Assembly: GCA_016716635.1 (NCBI GenBank)
Contig: JADJVZ010000012.1
Coordinates: forward strand, 372,001-436,000
DNA length: 64,000 nt
From: Micropruina sp.
GTDB lineage: Bacteria; Actinomycetota; Actinomycetes; Propionibacteriales; Propionibacteriaceae
Direction of reading: 5' to 3'
Shown one piece after another: positions 8,141 to 16,154 of this stretch (its first letter is position 1; the number at the start of each line of letters is the position of its first letter). Made by a program: the position numbers and the translations under genes. The notes beneath the pieces were generated by a model that was not told where the DNA came from, did not search any database, and saw only the letters and a program-made list of their open reading frames with translations.

Positions 8141-8246
8141 GGCCCACGCGAGCTCGGACAACGGCTGCGCGACACGCTTCCTGGCCGGCATGCTCGCATC
8201 GTTCGGGCAGCAGCCAGACTGTGGCCCACTCTTGAAGAAGAAAGCC
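8141..8246 (+). repeat. Acyl-CoA ligase leader, repeated copy 2 (orphan)
   Basis: Matches 6078-6181 and carries the same position of a purine-rich ribosome binding site (TTGAAGAAGAAAGCC). Where the ligase ATG would be there is AAA, followed by CACGCGGATC, which resembles the ligase's first codons. It precedes no plus-strand gene. Confidence 0.55.
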
Positions 8247-8353
8247 AAAGCACGCGGATCGCGGGCGTGGCAACGACGTCGAGCGGGACAAGACGAGCAG
8301 CCCCGGCGCGCAAGAGCCCGATCGGGCGACGTCGTCGAAGTGATCCCGTGGGC

Positions 8354-8797
8354 TCACAAGAGAGTGTGTCCGTGTCGCCTCACGCTCGCGAAGTAGGCCA
8401 AGAACAAGACAACGAACACGGCGTCGCCCGCGATGACGACCAGCGCGAAGTCTGACGTCCAGTCGTTCAGGTACATGTAGAGGAGGTGGAATGCGAAGAA
8501 CGCCTTGCCGAGGCCGCCCATGAGCACGACGCCGGTGTGTCGTTCCGGATTGCGGGCGACTATCAGGAAGCCGAGGCCGTAGAGGAGCGCGGTACCCCAT
8601 GCTCCCCGGTAAATGATCACCATCACCGGGTCGGTGAGGTCTCGTCCGAACTCACGGGCGAACATGGCGGAAGTGTCGAGGAATCCCGGCACGGCTCCGG
8701 CGAAGTTCCAAACCGCGGCAATGACGAACAAGCCCGCCCACCACTTCCGTTCGCGGTCGCTGAAGTGCCCGTCGGCTGTGGCTCGCGTCGTCAACAT
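8354..8797 (-). CDS. Four-helix membrane protein, divergent from a TetR regulator
   Basis: 147 aa with four predicted membrane segments, at about residues 19-40 (WWAGLFVIAAVWNFAGAVPG), 60-82, 90-108 and 115-136. Small polar loops and a Trp-rich first helix; no domain I can name. ATG at 8797. It shares a 50-bp divergent promoter region with the TetR gene at 8848, which is the classic layout for a TetR target, so repression by that protein is likely. Confidence 0.7.
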   Translation of the reverse strand: MLTTRATADGHFSDRERKWWAGLFVIAAVWNFAGAVPGFLDTSAMFAREFGRDLTDPVMVIIYRGAWGTALLYGLGFLIVARNPERHTGVVLMGGLGKAFFAFHLLYMYLNDWTSDFALVVIAGDAVFVVLFLAYFASVRRHGHTLL

Positions 8798-8800
8798 GCG

Positions 8801-8828
8801 TTAAACTATAACGCGTTCTACTAAACTA
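8801..8828. promoter_or_regulatory. Candidate TetR operator in divergent promoter
   Basis: The 50-bp gap contains a near-palindrome TATAACGCGTTCTA (8807-8820, arms matching 6 of 7) framed by direct repeats AAACTA (8803-8808 and 8823-8828). Its AT-rich context differs from the surrounding DNA. Position between the two starts suits an operator for the TetR protein. Confidence 0.45.
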
Positions 8829-8847
8829 GCGTCGAGAGGGGCCGGCG

Positions 8848-9531
8848 ATGGGACGAACCGCGGATGCGAACGCAGACGGACCTCGGGTGGCTCGTGGTCG
8901 TCCCGCACGCACACCGGCACACGTCGCGGAGATGCGAGCGCACATCTCCTCGTGCGCACTCAACCTGTTTCGCGACGAGGGGTTCGCGAGCATCTCGATG
9001 CGTCGCCTGGCTCATGAGTCGGGGATCACGCCGATGACGCTGTACAAGTACTTCGAGAACAAGTTCGAGATCCTCGGCACGCTCTGGGCGGACGTGCTCA
9101 GCGAGGTGTTCGACCGACTCGATGCTCTCGCGGCGAACGAATCCGATCCGGCGGCGAGACTCAATGCGGTGGCTGAGGGATACGTCGAGTTCTGGCTCGC
9201 GCACCGCGATCGCTACTACCTCGTGTTCATGTCGGGCGGCATCACCCAAGCCGACGTGAGCAGCTTCATGAGCGACGCGGCGCTGATTGGTCGCTTCGAT
9301 GTGTTTCGCTCTTGCGTCGCCGCGGCACTCGGTGAGCGCGCCGAGCAGGAAGACATCCGCGTGAGGTCCGAGGCCCTCGTCTGCGGGCTCAACGGCATCA
9401 CCCTAGGGCTGATCACCATGAGTGGGTACTCGTGGGCAGCCCCGAAGGCGCTGGTGCAGGCCACGACCACCGGCGCCCTGTCTCCGCAGTTGCGCCGCGA
9501 ATTGGGGGCATTGGTCCCGGCTCAAGGCTGA
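8848..9531 (+). CDS. TetR-family transcriptional regulator
   Basis: 227 aa. The N-terminal HTH is clear (residues about 30-75: MRAHISSCALNLFRDEGF, then ISMRRLAHESGITPMTLYKY). The rest is the variable ligand-binding domain. ATG at 8848 with GAGAGGG 7 nt upstream. The last 13 residues (LRRELGALVPAQG) are the same as the tail of the acyl-CoA ligase (LRRELGALVPARS), in the same frame and followed by the same kind of hairpin, so the 3' end of this gene appears to be borrowed from a ligase copy. Likely controls itself and the divergent membrane protein. Confidence 0.85.
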   Translation: MGRTADANADGPRVARGRPARTPAHVAEMRAHISSCALNLFRDEGFASISMRRLAHESGITPMTLYKYFENKFEILGTLWADVLSEVFDRLDALAANESDPAARLNAVAEGYVEFWLAHRDRYYLVFMSGGITQADVSSFMSDAALIGRFDVFRSCVAAALGERAEQEDIRVRSEALVCGLNGITLGLITMSGYSWAAPKALVQATTTGALSPQLRRELGALVPAQG

Positions 9532-9540
9532 ACGGCCCAC

Positions 9541-9583
9541 AAAGTGTGAGTAACGCGCTCACGGTGAGCACTTAACTCACAGT
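9541..9583 (+). terminator. Hairpin after tetR (family B copy 2)
   Basis: Imperfect inverted repeat around GTGTGAGT...ACTCACAG with an inner CTCACGGTGAG stem. It is a diverged copy of the hairpin at 7787-7839 and lies at the same distance from the preceding stop codon. Confidence 0.5.
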
Positions 9584-9605
9584 TAGTCGAAGGCTGCCCC
9601 GAAGT

Positions 9606-10337
9606 TCACCCGGTCTTGGCGGCTGCGTCGCGAGCGGCCAACGCCAACGCCGGATCGTCGGTGATAATCCCGTCGACGTGGGCCCGCAGGCAGCGCCGGA
9701 AACCCTTCGGACGGTTGACCGTCCACACCCGCAGCGGGACGCCCGCCTCACGGGCCCCGGCGACGAACCCCGGGATCCGCAGCATCTGGCGCGGGCAGTG
9801 CAGGGCGTCGGCGCCGAGCCGTTGGACGATCTCCCACGGCCTGAGCCATTCGTCCGCGTCGACCAGTACGCCGACCTCGGAGCCGGTCTTCATGGCCACC
9901 AACACTGCCAGCGAGTCGTGGTTGAACGACGAGTAGACCACCCGATCGACCAACCCTCGCTCGACCACAAGGCGGACGACCGCCTCCTCCAACCCCGGGT
10001 ACGGCTCCACGGAGTTCTTCAGTTCGATGTTGATCCGCAGCCGCGACGGCGCCAGCAGGTCGAGCACCTCGGCCAGCGTCGGCACCCCTGCGTGCACCCC
10101 GTCCAATCCCGCATCGAGCGCGCCCAGCGCGGCGCTGGTCAAGTCCATCACCCGCCCCGTGCCGTTGGTCGTCCGATCCACGGTCTCGTCGTGAATCACG
10201 ACGGGCACACCGTCGGACGCCAGCTGGACGTCGAACTCGACGCCGTCCGCGCCGACCTCCATCGCGCGGGCGAAGGCCGGAAGCGTGTTTTCGGGCAGGG
10301 AAACGCGGTCGCCGCGATGGGCCCAGATCAGAGTCAT
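9606..10337 (-). CDS. Glycerophosphodiester phosphodiesterase
   Basis: 243 aa GDPD TIM-barrel enzyme, cleaving glycerophosphodiesters to glycerol-3-phosphate and an alcohol. Motifs: AHRGDRVSLPENTLPAF with the catalytic His and ENT, GADGVEFDVQLASDG with the metal-binding Glu/Asp, VVIHDETVDRTTNGTG with the second His, and INIELKN. No signal peptide, so cytoplasmic (UgpQ-like). ATG at 10337, only 35 bp from the divergent DUF885 gene. Confidence 0.92.
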   Translation of the reverse strand: MTLIWAHRGDRVSLPENTLPAFARAMEVGADGVEFDVQLASDGVPVVIHDETVDRTTNGTGRVMDLTSAALGALDAGLDGVHAGVPTLAEVLDLLAPSRLRINIELKNSVEPYPGLEEAVVRLVVERGLVDRVVYSSFNHDSLAVLVAMKTGSEVGVLVDADEWLRPWEIVQRLGADALHCPRQMLRIPGFVAGAREAGVPLRVWTVNRPKGFRRCLRAHVDGIITDDPALALAARDAAAKTG

Positions 10338-10360
10338 GGTCTCAATGACACCGCATCGCC

Positions 10361-10366
10361 TAGGGT
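10361..10366 (+). promoter_or_regulatory. Candidate -10 box for a leaderless transcript
   Basis: TAGGGT lies 6 nt before the ATG at 10373 and fits the actinobacterial TANNNT -10 pattern. No ribosome binding site is present, so the DUF885 gene is probably translated from a leaderless mRNA. Confidence 0.4.
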
Positions 10367-10372
10367 CGGTCT

Positions 10373-12028
10373 ATGCCGAAACGCACACCCACCCCAATCG
10401 ATGCCCTCGCCGAATCGTTCCTCGAGGCTTACGCCCAACTGGATCCCATTGAAGCGACCATGGCGGGGGTCAGCGGGCACGACGACGCGATGCCAGATTT
10501 TTCCCCCGCAGGGCGCGCCGAGCTCGCCGCCCTCAACACCCGGACGCTCGCCACCCTGGCCACCTTGACTCCCGTGGACGCGACCGATCGCGACACCGCC
10601 GCCGCGCTGCGCGACCGGCTCGGACTCGAAATCGAGCTGCATGAGGCGGGCGTCGACGTCGGCATGTTGAACGTGTTGTCCTCGCCGTTGCAGTGGCAGC
10701 GGGACGTCTTCGACCTCATGCCCTCCACCACCCTCGACGATTGGGCGACCATCGCCACCCGCCTCAAGGCCCTGCCGGACGCCATGGAGTCCTATCTCAT
10801 GGGGCTTCGCGCGAGCGTCAAGGCCGGGACGGTCGTCCCCATTCGCCAGGTCGAGCAGGGCATCGAGCAGGCGGCCGAGCTGGCGGGGCCGGAGTCGTTC
10901 TTCCCGGAGTTCGTGGCGGGGGCAAAGGACCTGCCCGAGTCGCTCCAGCGCGATCTCGCGCTCGCGGCCCGAAACGCCGTGGCCGCGTACGGCGAGCTGG
11001 AGCGCGTCCTCACCGATGAGGTGGCCCCCTGCGCGCCCGATCTGGATGCGGTCGGCCGGGAGCGTTACAGCTTGTGGTCGCGCTATTTCGTGGGCGCCGA
11101 GGTCGACCTGGACGAGACCTACGAATGGGGCTTGGAAGAGCTGGCCCGGATCAACGCCGAGATGCTTGCAGTCGCCGGGCAAATCGCCGGCCCCGGGGCC
11201 ATGCTGGAGGAAGCGACGGCCGTGTTGGACGCCGACCCAGCCCGCAAGCTGCACGGCACCGAGGCGCTTCAAGCGTGGATGCAGACGACGTCCGACGCCT
11301 CGATCGCGGCTTTGGACGGCGTTCATTTCGACATTCCCGCCGAGATTCGGACGCTCGAATGCCTCATCGCCCCGACCCAGAACGGGGGCGTCTACTACAC
11401 CGGCCCATCGGACGATCTCACCCGCCCCGGCCGCATGTGGTGGTCGGTACCGAAAGGCGAAACGGAGTTCACGACCTGGGCCGAGCGGACGACCGTGAAT
11501 CACGAAGGGGTCCCCGGCCACCACCTGCAAATCGGCTCGGCGGTCCTGGCCCGCGACACCCTCAACTCGTGGCGCCGCATGTTCTGCTGGAGTTCCGGCT
11601 ACGGCGAGGGGTGGGCCCTCTACGCCGAGCGCCTGATGGCTGAGTTCGGCTTTATGGACGATCCGGGCGACCGTCTCGGCCTGTTGGACGGCGAGCGCCT
11701 GCGCGCCACCCGGGTGGTCTTCGACATTGGCGTGCACCTGCGCAAGCCCGTGCCCAGGGGGTACGGCGAGGGCCATTGGGACGCCGATTCGGGCTGGGAA
11801 CTTCTGCGAGCCAACACCCGGATGCCCGAGCCCAACCTCCGCTTCGAGTGGAACCGCTATCTCGGCTGGCCGGGGCAGGCGCCTTCGTACAAGATCGGGC
11901 AACGCCTGTGGCTGCAGCTGCGCGACGAGGCGCTCGCCCGCGGCGAGAACCTGCGCGACTTCCATCGCCGCGCGCTGACGACGGGCTCCCTACCGCTGTC
12001 CGTGCTCGCCGAATCGCTGCGGGGCTAG
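10373..12028 (+). CDS. DUF885-family putative metallopeptidase
   Basis: 551 aa. The family signature is a variant zinc motif, here TVNHEGVPGHHLQIG (about residues 376-390), where two His and a Glu could bind metal, followed by the conserved SSGYGEGWALYAERLM. Some family members act as peptidases or carboxypeptidases; most are uncharacterised. No signal peptide is seen, so it should be cytoplasmic. Begins MPKRTPTPIDALAESFLEAY. Single gene with a hairpin after it. Confidence 0.85.
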   Translation: MPKRTPTPIDALAESFLEAYAQLDPIEATMAGVSGHDDAMPDFSPAGRAELAALNTRTLATLATLTPVDATDRDTAAALRDRLGLEIELHEAGVDVGMLNVLSSPLQWQRDVFDLMPSTTLDDWATIATRLKALPDAMESYLMGLRASVKAGTVVPIRQVEQGIEQAAELAGPESFFPEFVAGAKDLPESLQRDLALAARNAVAAYGELERVLTDEVAPCAPDLDAVGRERYSLWSRYFVGAEVDLDETYEWGLEELARINAEMLAVAGQIAGPGAMLEEATAVLDADPARKLHGTEALQAWMQTTSDASIAALDGVHFDIPAEIRTLECLIAPTQNGGVYYTGPSDDLTRPGRMWWSVPKGETEFTTWAERTTVNHEGVPGHHLQIGSAVLARDTLNSWRRMFCWSSGYGEGWALYAERLMAEFGFMDDPGDRLGLLDGERLRATRVVFDIGVHLRKPVPRGYGEGHWDADSGWELLRANTRMPEPNLRFEWNRYLGWPGQAPSYKIGQRLWLQLRDEALARGENLRDFHRRALTTGSLPLSVLAESLRG

Positions 12029-12050
12029 GACGTCTCGGTCGCTCGCACAC

Positions 12051-12095
12051 GATGGTGTTGATTTGCTCGGCAGGGTGCCGAGTTAATCAACCTGA
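12051..12095. repeat. Hairpin repeat, family C copy 1
   Basis: GATGGTGTTGATT leads into a double-stem hairpin: outer arms GTTGATT/AATCAAC (12057-12063 and 12085-12091) and inner CTCGGC/GCCGAG. The outer sequence recurs as a perfect 19-bp stem at 14494-14544. Sits 22 bp after the DUF885 stop codon and may serve as terminator. Confidence 0.5.
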
Positions 12096-12113
12096 AGATC
12101 TCGATTCTCGGCC

Positions 12114-12695
12114 TCAGCTACCTGGCGGGACGCCTCGGCGAACCGACAGCACCAGCGCCACGATCAGCCCCAAGAACGCGAGCGCGCCTATTGCCAACGC
12201 AAGCAGGATGAACTGCGTCCAGGCGGGAACCGGCAGCCCCGCGTCCGCCGCGTCGAAGCCAACGCCGAACGCGACCCAGAAGTAGACCATCGACGCCACG
12301 ACGGTCAGGGCCAACGCCACACAGGTCACCGCGGAAGCGGTCCCCCCGACCGCGCCGAGCCGCAGCGCCACCAGCACCCCGCCGACGGCCATGAATAGTG
12401 CCAACGTCATGGGGCTGCCCAAGAGGAACGCCCCCACCAGCAGCACCACCAGGCCCAGCCAGAGCCCGACCGCTTTCAGCACACCATGCTTGCCGGCCAG
12501 GGTTTGCCCCAGGTAGATCACCCGCAGGCGTCGAGCGAGGCGGTAGCACGCCGCATCGTGGGCCTGCCGCTCGGCCGGCGACCCGGCCAGCGCTTCGGAA
12601 GAGGGGACCCACTCCTCGCTGTACCTCGCTCGCCATTCTTTCGGGAGCCAGGCCTCCGCCTTACCGAGGGTGGTCGCTCGCTGATCGGGCTTCAT
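12114..12695 (-). CDS. Membrane protein of unknown function
   Basis: 193 aa from the ATG at 12695, preceded by AGGGG at good spacing; a GTG at 12713 is possible. The N-terminal 80 residues are soluble and rich in Glu/Arg (WLPKEWRARYSEEWVPSSEA), then four hydrophobic segments follow (about 82-100, 103-120, 127-150 and 160-185). The soluble part resembles actinobacterial proteins of sequence-unknown function that begin KEWRARYAEEW. No function proposed. Confidence 0.65.
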   Translation of the reverse strand: MKPDQRATTLGKAEAWLPKEWRARYSEEWVPSSEALAGSPAERQAHDAACYRLARRLRVIYLGQTLAGKHGVLKAVGLWLGLVVLLVGAFLLGSPMTLALFMAVGGVLVALRLGAVGGTASAVTCVALALTVVASMVYFWVAFGVGFDAADAGLPVPAWTQFILLALAIGALAFLGLIVALVLSVRRGVPPGS

Positions 12696-12818
12696 GCCGT
12701 CCCCTTGGTCCACGGGCGCGCGCCCTCATTGATTCCGCGCTCGATCACGAGTTCGGCTCCGTGGCGCGTTGGCCAGCGGTCACCGACGCGAGCCGAGTCC
12801 CTTGCAGGGCCGGTCGGG

Positions 12819-13328
12819 TTAACCATCGGCGTTCGGCGACCGTCCGGGCCGCACCCAGCGCGTCTCGGCGACGCCGGTGCCTCCGTCGATCTGGCGTTCG
12901 TCGGTCGGCCGGAAGCCGTGTTTGAGGTAGAAGCTCTGGGCTCGGGCGTTGCTGTCGAAGACCAGCAGGTGCGCTGGCGCGGTCCCGATCGCCGCAGCCA
13001 AGAGCTGCTGCGCGACCCCCTGGCCGTGGGCAGATCGATCCACGTAGAGCGAGGCCAACTCGATCGCGGGTAGGTCCGGTCGCGACGGCCGCGTGACCTC
13101 CGTGCTGGCGACCCCGATCAGTTCGTTTCCCCGGTGCGCGAGGTAGACCGCACGCTCCCCGCTCGCGATCCGGTCGCGCCATCGGCGCTCCCGCGTTTCG
13201 GCGTCGACGCTGTCGAGGAACTCGTCGGGGACGACGCCGCGGTAGGTCTCGTCCCAGCAGCGGGTCTGGAACCGGCCGATGCTCCCGGCGTCCTCGACCG
13301 TGGCTACTCGAATCATGGCCTCGTTCAT
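12819..13328 (-). CDS. GNAT-family N-acetyltransferase
   Basis: 169 aa. Acetyl-CoA binding motif A is present (ASLYVDRSAHGQGVAQQLL), followed by the motif B region SNARAQSFYLKHGFRPTDER. Start MNEAMIRVAT at 13328; an internal ATG at 13316 is possible. Substrate unknown. Divergent from the SDR gene at 13453 with a 124-bp gap between them. Confidence 0.85.
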   Translation of the reverse strand: MNEAMIRVATVEDAGSIGRFQTRCWDETYRGVVPDEFLDSVDAETRERRWRDRIASGERAVYLAHRGNELIGVASTEVTRPSRPDLPAIELASLYVDRSAHGQGVAQQLLAAAIGTAPAHLLVFDSNARAQSFYLKHGFRPTDERQIDGGTGVAETRWVRPGRSPNADG

Positions 13329-13452
13329 GGGACCAGTATCGGACGGATGTCCGTCAACACGATCGGACGCGGACAGGATGCGCCGACTAACACCACGTCT
13401 GCCCAGGGCTGAATTTCCGGCGGCACCCTCACAGCAGCACAACACTGGGTTC

Positions 13453-14433
13453 ATGAGAATGCTGATCTTGGGCGGCACGGCCTTTCTGGGCCGGGCCATC
13501 GCCATCGAGGCGCTCGCCCGCGGGATTGAGGTGACCTGCGTCGCGCGCGGCGCCACCCCTGCCCCGGATGGTGCGGCCCTCATCCGGGCGGATCGGGACG
13601 CCGACAACGCCCTCGCCGAGGTGGCGCACGGCGACTGGGACGCCGTCGTGGACGTCACCCGACAACCGGGTCACGCCCGCCGAGCGGTGCGGGATGTGCA
13701 GGCTCACCACTGGATCCTGGTGTCCTCCGGCAACGTTTACGCACGCTTCGATCAGCCGGAGCAAAGCGAGGAGGCGGCCATCCTGCCTCCGCTCACCGCT
13801 GACGTGATGCCCGACATGAGCCGGTACGGGGAGGCCAAGGTTGCCTGCGAGGAGGCCGTCCGTCGCGGGTGCGACAGCTGGACCATCGTCCGTTCCGGAC
13901 TGATCGGCGGCGCCGGCGACTGGTCAGGTCGCAGCGGATATTACCCCTGGCGGTTCGCGCACCCCACCGGTCCTGACGTGTTGGTCCCCCCGGACCTGAA
14001 CTTCCCGGTGGCACTCATCGACGTGCGCGACCTCTCCGCCTGGATCGTGGACTGCGCGACACGGCGCATCCAAGGAGCCTTCAACGCGGCCGGCCCCACC
14101 ATCACGTTGGGGGAACTGCTGGCGACGGCCCAAGAAGTGGCCGGGAGCCAGGCCGTGGCACGCCCCGTCCCGGCGCCGACCCTTGACGAAGCGGGGGTGG
14201 GGTCGTGGATGGGGCCATCGACGCTGCCGCTGTGGATCGACGATCCGGAATGGCGCTGGTTTGCCAGCCTCAACACTGACCGAGCGCGTCAGCACGGGCT
14301 CACGACCCGGCCCCTTCGCGACACGCTTACCGCCGCCCTGGAATACGAGAATCAGCGCACCGAGCCGCGCCAGACCGGCTTGACCGACGCCGAGGAGCGC
14401 GATTTGCGAAAGCGGCTGCCCGAGGCGGGGTAA
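13453..14433 (+). CDS. NAD-dependent epimerase/dehydratase-like (extended SDR)
   Basis: 326 aa. Begins with a Rossmann nucleotide-binding motif LILGGTAFLGRAIAIEAL (GxxxFLG variant), with an acidic or Arg-based second strand (TCVARG). The catalytic Tyr-Lys region is represented by MSRYGEAKVACEEAV (YxxxK). Resembles the actinobacterial group annotated as NAD-dependent epimerases or reductases related to isoflavone reductase or CSP41 types. Substrate unknown. The last 40 residues are a hydrophilic extension. Confidence 0.8.
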   Translation: MRMLILGGTAFLGRAIAIEALARGIEVTCVARGATPAPDGAALIRADRDADNALAEVAHGDWDAVVDVTRQPGHARRAVRDVQAHHWILVSSGNVYARFDQPEQSEEAAILPPLTADVMPDMSRYGEAKVACEEAVRRGCDSWTIVRSGLIGGAGDWSGRSGYYPWRFAHPTGPDVLVPPDLNFPVALIDVRDLSAWIVDCATRRIQGAFNAAGPTITLGELLATAQEVAGSQAVARPVPAPTLDEAGVGSWMGPSTLPLWIDDPEWRWFASLNTDRARQHGLTTRPLRDTLTAALEYENQRTEPRQTGLTDAEERDLRKRLPEAG

Positions 14434-14493
14434 GGCCGGCGCCAGAACGGGAGCCCGATCAGGTGCTGGAGAGGCGATCGGCCGTCTCGTCAC

Positions 14494-14544
14494 ATGATGG
14501 TGTTGATTTACAGGGGGCAGTGGCGTGTAAATCAACACCATCAT
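14494..14544. repeat. Hairpin repeat, family C copy 2
   Basis: Perfect 19-bp inverted repeat (arms 14494-14512 and 14526-14544, both built on GATGGTGTTGATTTA) with a 13-nt loop. Lies between the convergent SDR and TetR genes and could terminate both. Copy 1 is at 12051-12095. Confidence 0.65.
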
Positions 14545-14587
14545 TTCGGACGCGTGCCAACGATGCGTTAACCCCGCCCACGGGGCC

Positions 14588-15184
14588 TCAGCGGCGGGCC
14601 CGCCGAGGATCCAGGTCACCCGTGATGATGTGCTGCAGGATCGGCGCCAGATCGCGGATCAGCAACTCCCGCGGCAGCGAGGCCAACGGGTCGACGCACA
14701 TGATGTAGCGCGAGAACACCAAGCCCGTCATCACGGCCTGCATCAGCGACGCGCGCTCCTGGGCTTCGTCCCGCGTGATCTGCAGGGCCGCCATCGCCGC
14801 CTTCACGATCTGCTCGACCATGTACGGGCCAAACACTCCGAACAGCGCCGAATCGCTGCGCATGGCGCCGAGCATCGTGACCCCCATCGGCGACTCCCAC
14901 ATGGTGAGCGCCGTGGTGATGATCCGGTGGCCGACGTTGTCCGGCCCCTCGGAGGCCACCCGTCGGACGAGCTCCACCGGATCGAAGCTGATGCTGAGCG
15001 CGGCCAGGAACAATGCGTGCTTGTCGGCGAAGTAGTGATGGACGAGCGCCGGGTCGACCCCGGCATCCCGCGCGATGCCCCGCAGCGAGGTCTTGGCGAA
15101 CCCGAACTCGACGAAGTGCTCGCGGGCGACGTCAAGAATGGCCCCACGGGTGTCCGGCTTTCCCGGACGCCGACCGGCACCCAT
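14588..15184 (-). CDS. TetR-family regulator of the ABC exporter operon
   Basis: 198 aa. HTH at residues about 10-55 (TRGAILDVAREHFVEFGF, TSLRGIARDAGVDPALVHHY). The C-terminal part resembles the TetR_C domain found with multidrug exporters. The ATG at 15184 overlaps the stop of the upstream ATPase gene by one base (TGATG), so it is the last gene of the exporter operon. The layout recalls CecR (YbiH) with ybhGFSR in E. coli. Autoregulation of the operon is an inference. Confidence 0.85.
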   Translation of the reverse strand: MGAGRRPGKPDTRGAILDVAREHFVEFGFAKTSLRGIARDAGVDPALVHHYFADKHALFLAALSISFDPVELVRRVASEGPDNVGHRIITTALTMWESPMGVTMLGAMRSDSALFGVFGPYMVEQIVKAAMAALQITRDEAQERASLMQAVMTGLVFSRYIMCVDPLASLPRELLIRDLAPILQHIITGDLDPRRARR

Positions 15185-16146
15185 CACGCGCCCCTTTGTT
15201 GGCTCACCAGGTTGACGAAGACGTCCTCGAGGGTGGGATCGACGGGAACCACGCGCGCGTCGGCGAACCCCGCCGCCACCAGGCGGGCGGTCAATGTCTC
15301 GGGGCTCAGCCCCGCCTCCACCACGGCATGGACGGACGCCCCCGACAGGTACGCCTCATGGACGCCGTCCGCCGACTCCAGCCAGGTCAACGACCGATCG
15401 GCATCCCCCGTGGACACGTCCAAGATCCGCTCGGTGAGGAGCGATTCCCGGATCTCCCGCGGCGGACCATCGGCGATGATCCGACCCCGATACATGAACG
15501 CCAGCCGCGAGCAGTTGGCGGCCTCGTCCATGTAGTGGGTCGTCACGAAAAGGGTGACGCCGTTGCTGGCGAGGTCGTAGAGCAGATCCCAGAACCGGCG
15601 CCGCGCGGTCGGATCAACGCCCGACGTGGGCTCGTCCAAGAACACGATCTCCGGCGAATGCAGGGTCGCGGTGCCGAGCGCCAGCCGTTGCCGCCACCCC
15701 ACGGATAGGTTGCGCGTGAGCTCGGATTCGCGTCCCTCAAGACCGGCCATCCGCAGCACGTACGCCCGCCGTTCGGCGAACTGCTCGGCCGTCAGGTCAT
15801 ACACCCCGCCGTAGAACCGCAGATTCTCATCGACGGTCAGGTCCTCGAACAGCGAAAACTTCTGGCTCATGTAGCCCAGGCGCAGCTTCGCCCGATCCGG
15901 GTGCTTGACCGCATCTTCGCCGAGGACGGAGATCGTTCCCGAGGTCGGCGTGATCGAGGAGGTGAGCATGCGGATGGTCGTCGTCTTGCCCGAGCCATTG
16001 GGGCCCAGGAAGCCGAAGACCTCCCCGCGGCGGACGTCGAAGTCGATGCCGTCGACGGCCGCGAACTTTCCGAAGACCTTGCGAAGCCCGCGGACGCTGA
16101 CCGCGGCGTCCGGGTTGACCGGGGAACCGGTGAGAGCTTCTGACAT
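15184..16146 (-). CDS. ABC transporter ATP-binding protein (exporter subunit 2)
   Basis: 320 aa. Walker A GFLGPNGSGKTTTIRML (about 46-62), Q-loop YMSQKFSLFEDLT, a signature motif LSVGWRQRLALG (variant of LSGGQ), Walker B IVFLDEPTSGVD, and switch His in FVTTHYMDEA. The C-terminal 70 residues form the extension typical of drug- or polyketide-exporting ABC-2 ATPases. ATG at 16146 with AGGAGGGG upstream. It pairs with the permease just upstream (8 bp). Confidence 0.9.
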   Translation of the reverse strand: MSEALTGSPVNPDAAVSVRGLRKVFGKFAAVDGIDFDVRRGEVFGFLGPNGSGKTTTIRMLTSSITPTSGTISVLGEDAVKHPDRAKLRLGYMSQKFSLFEDLTVDENLRFYGGVYDLTAEQFAERRAYVLRMAGLEGRESELTRNLSVGWRQRLALGTATLHSPEIVFLDEPTSGVDPTARRRFWDLLYDLASNGVTLFVTTHYMDEAANCSRLAFMYRGRIIADGPPREIRESLLTERILDVSTGDADRSLTWLESADGVHEAYLSGASVHAVVEAGLSPETLTARLVAAGFADARVVPVDPTLEDVFVNLVSQQRGA

Positions 16147-16154
16147 GACCCCTC

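Larger units (their letters stand above)
7840..8353. other. Intergenic region with a decayed duplication of the ligase upstream region
   Basis: No gene seen. In order: a string shared with the menB upstream gap (CCAACACTGCACCCTC, 7868-7883, also at 5367-5382), REP-like family A copy 3, the second copy of the ligase leader (8141-8246), and about 100 bp of undefined sequence before the small membrane protein gene. Confidence 0.6.

Noticed and set aside
10334..11965. 543-residue open frame on the minus strand
   Set aside because: Exactly antisense to the DUF885 gene, with no domain; a product of GC-rich codon bias.
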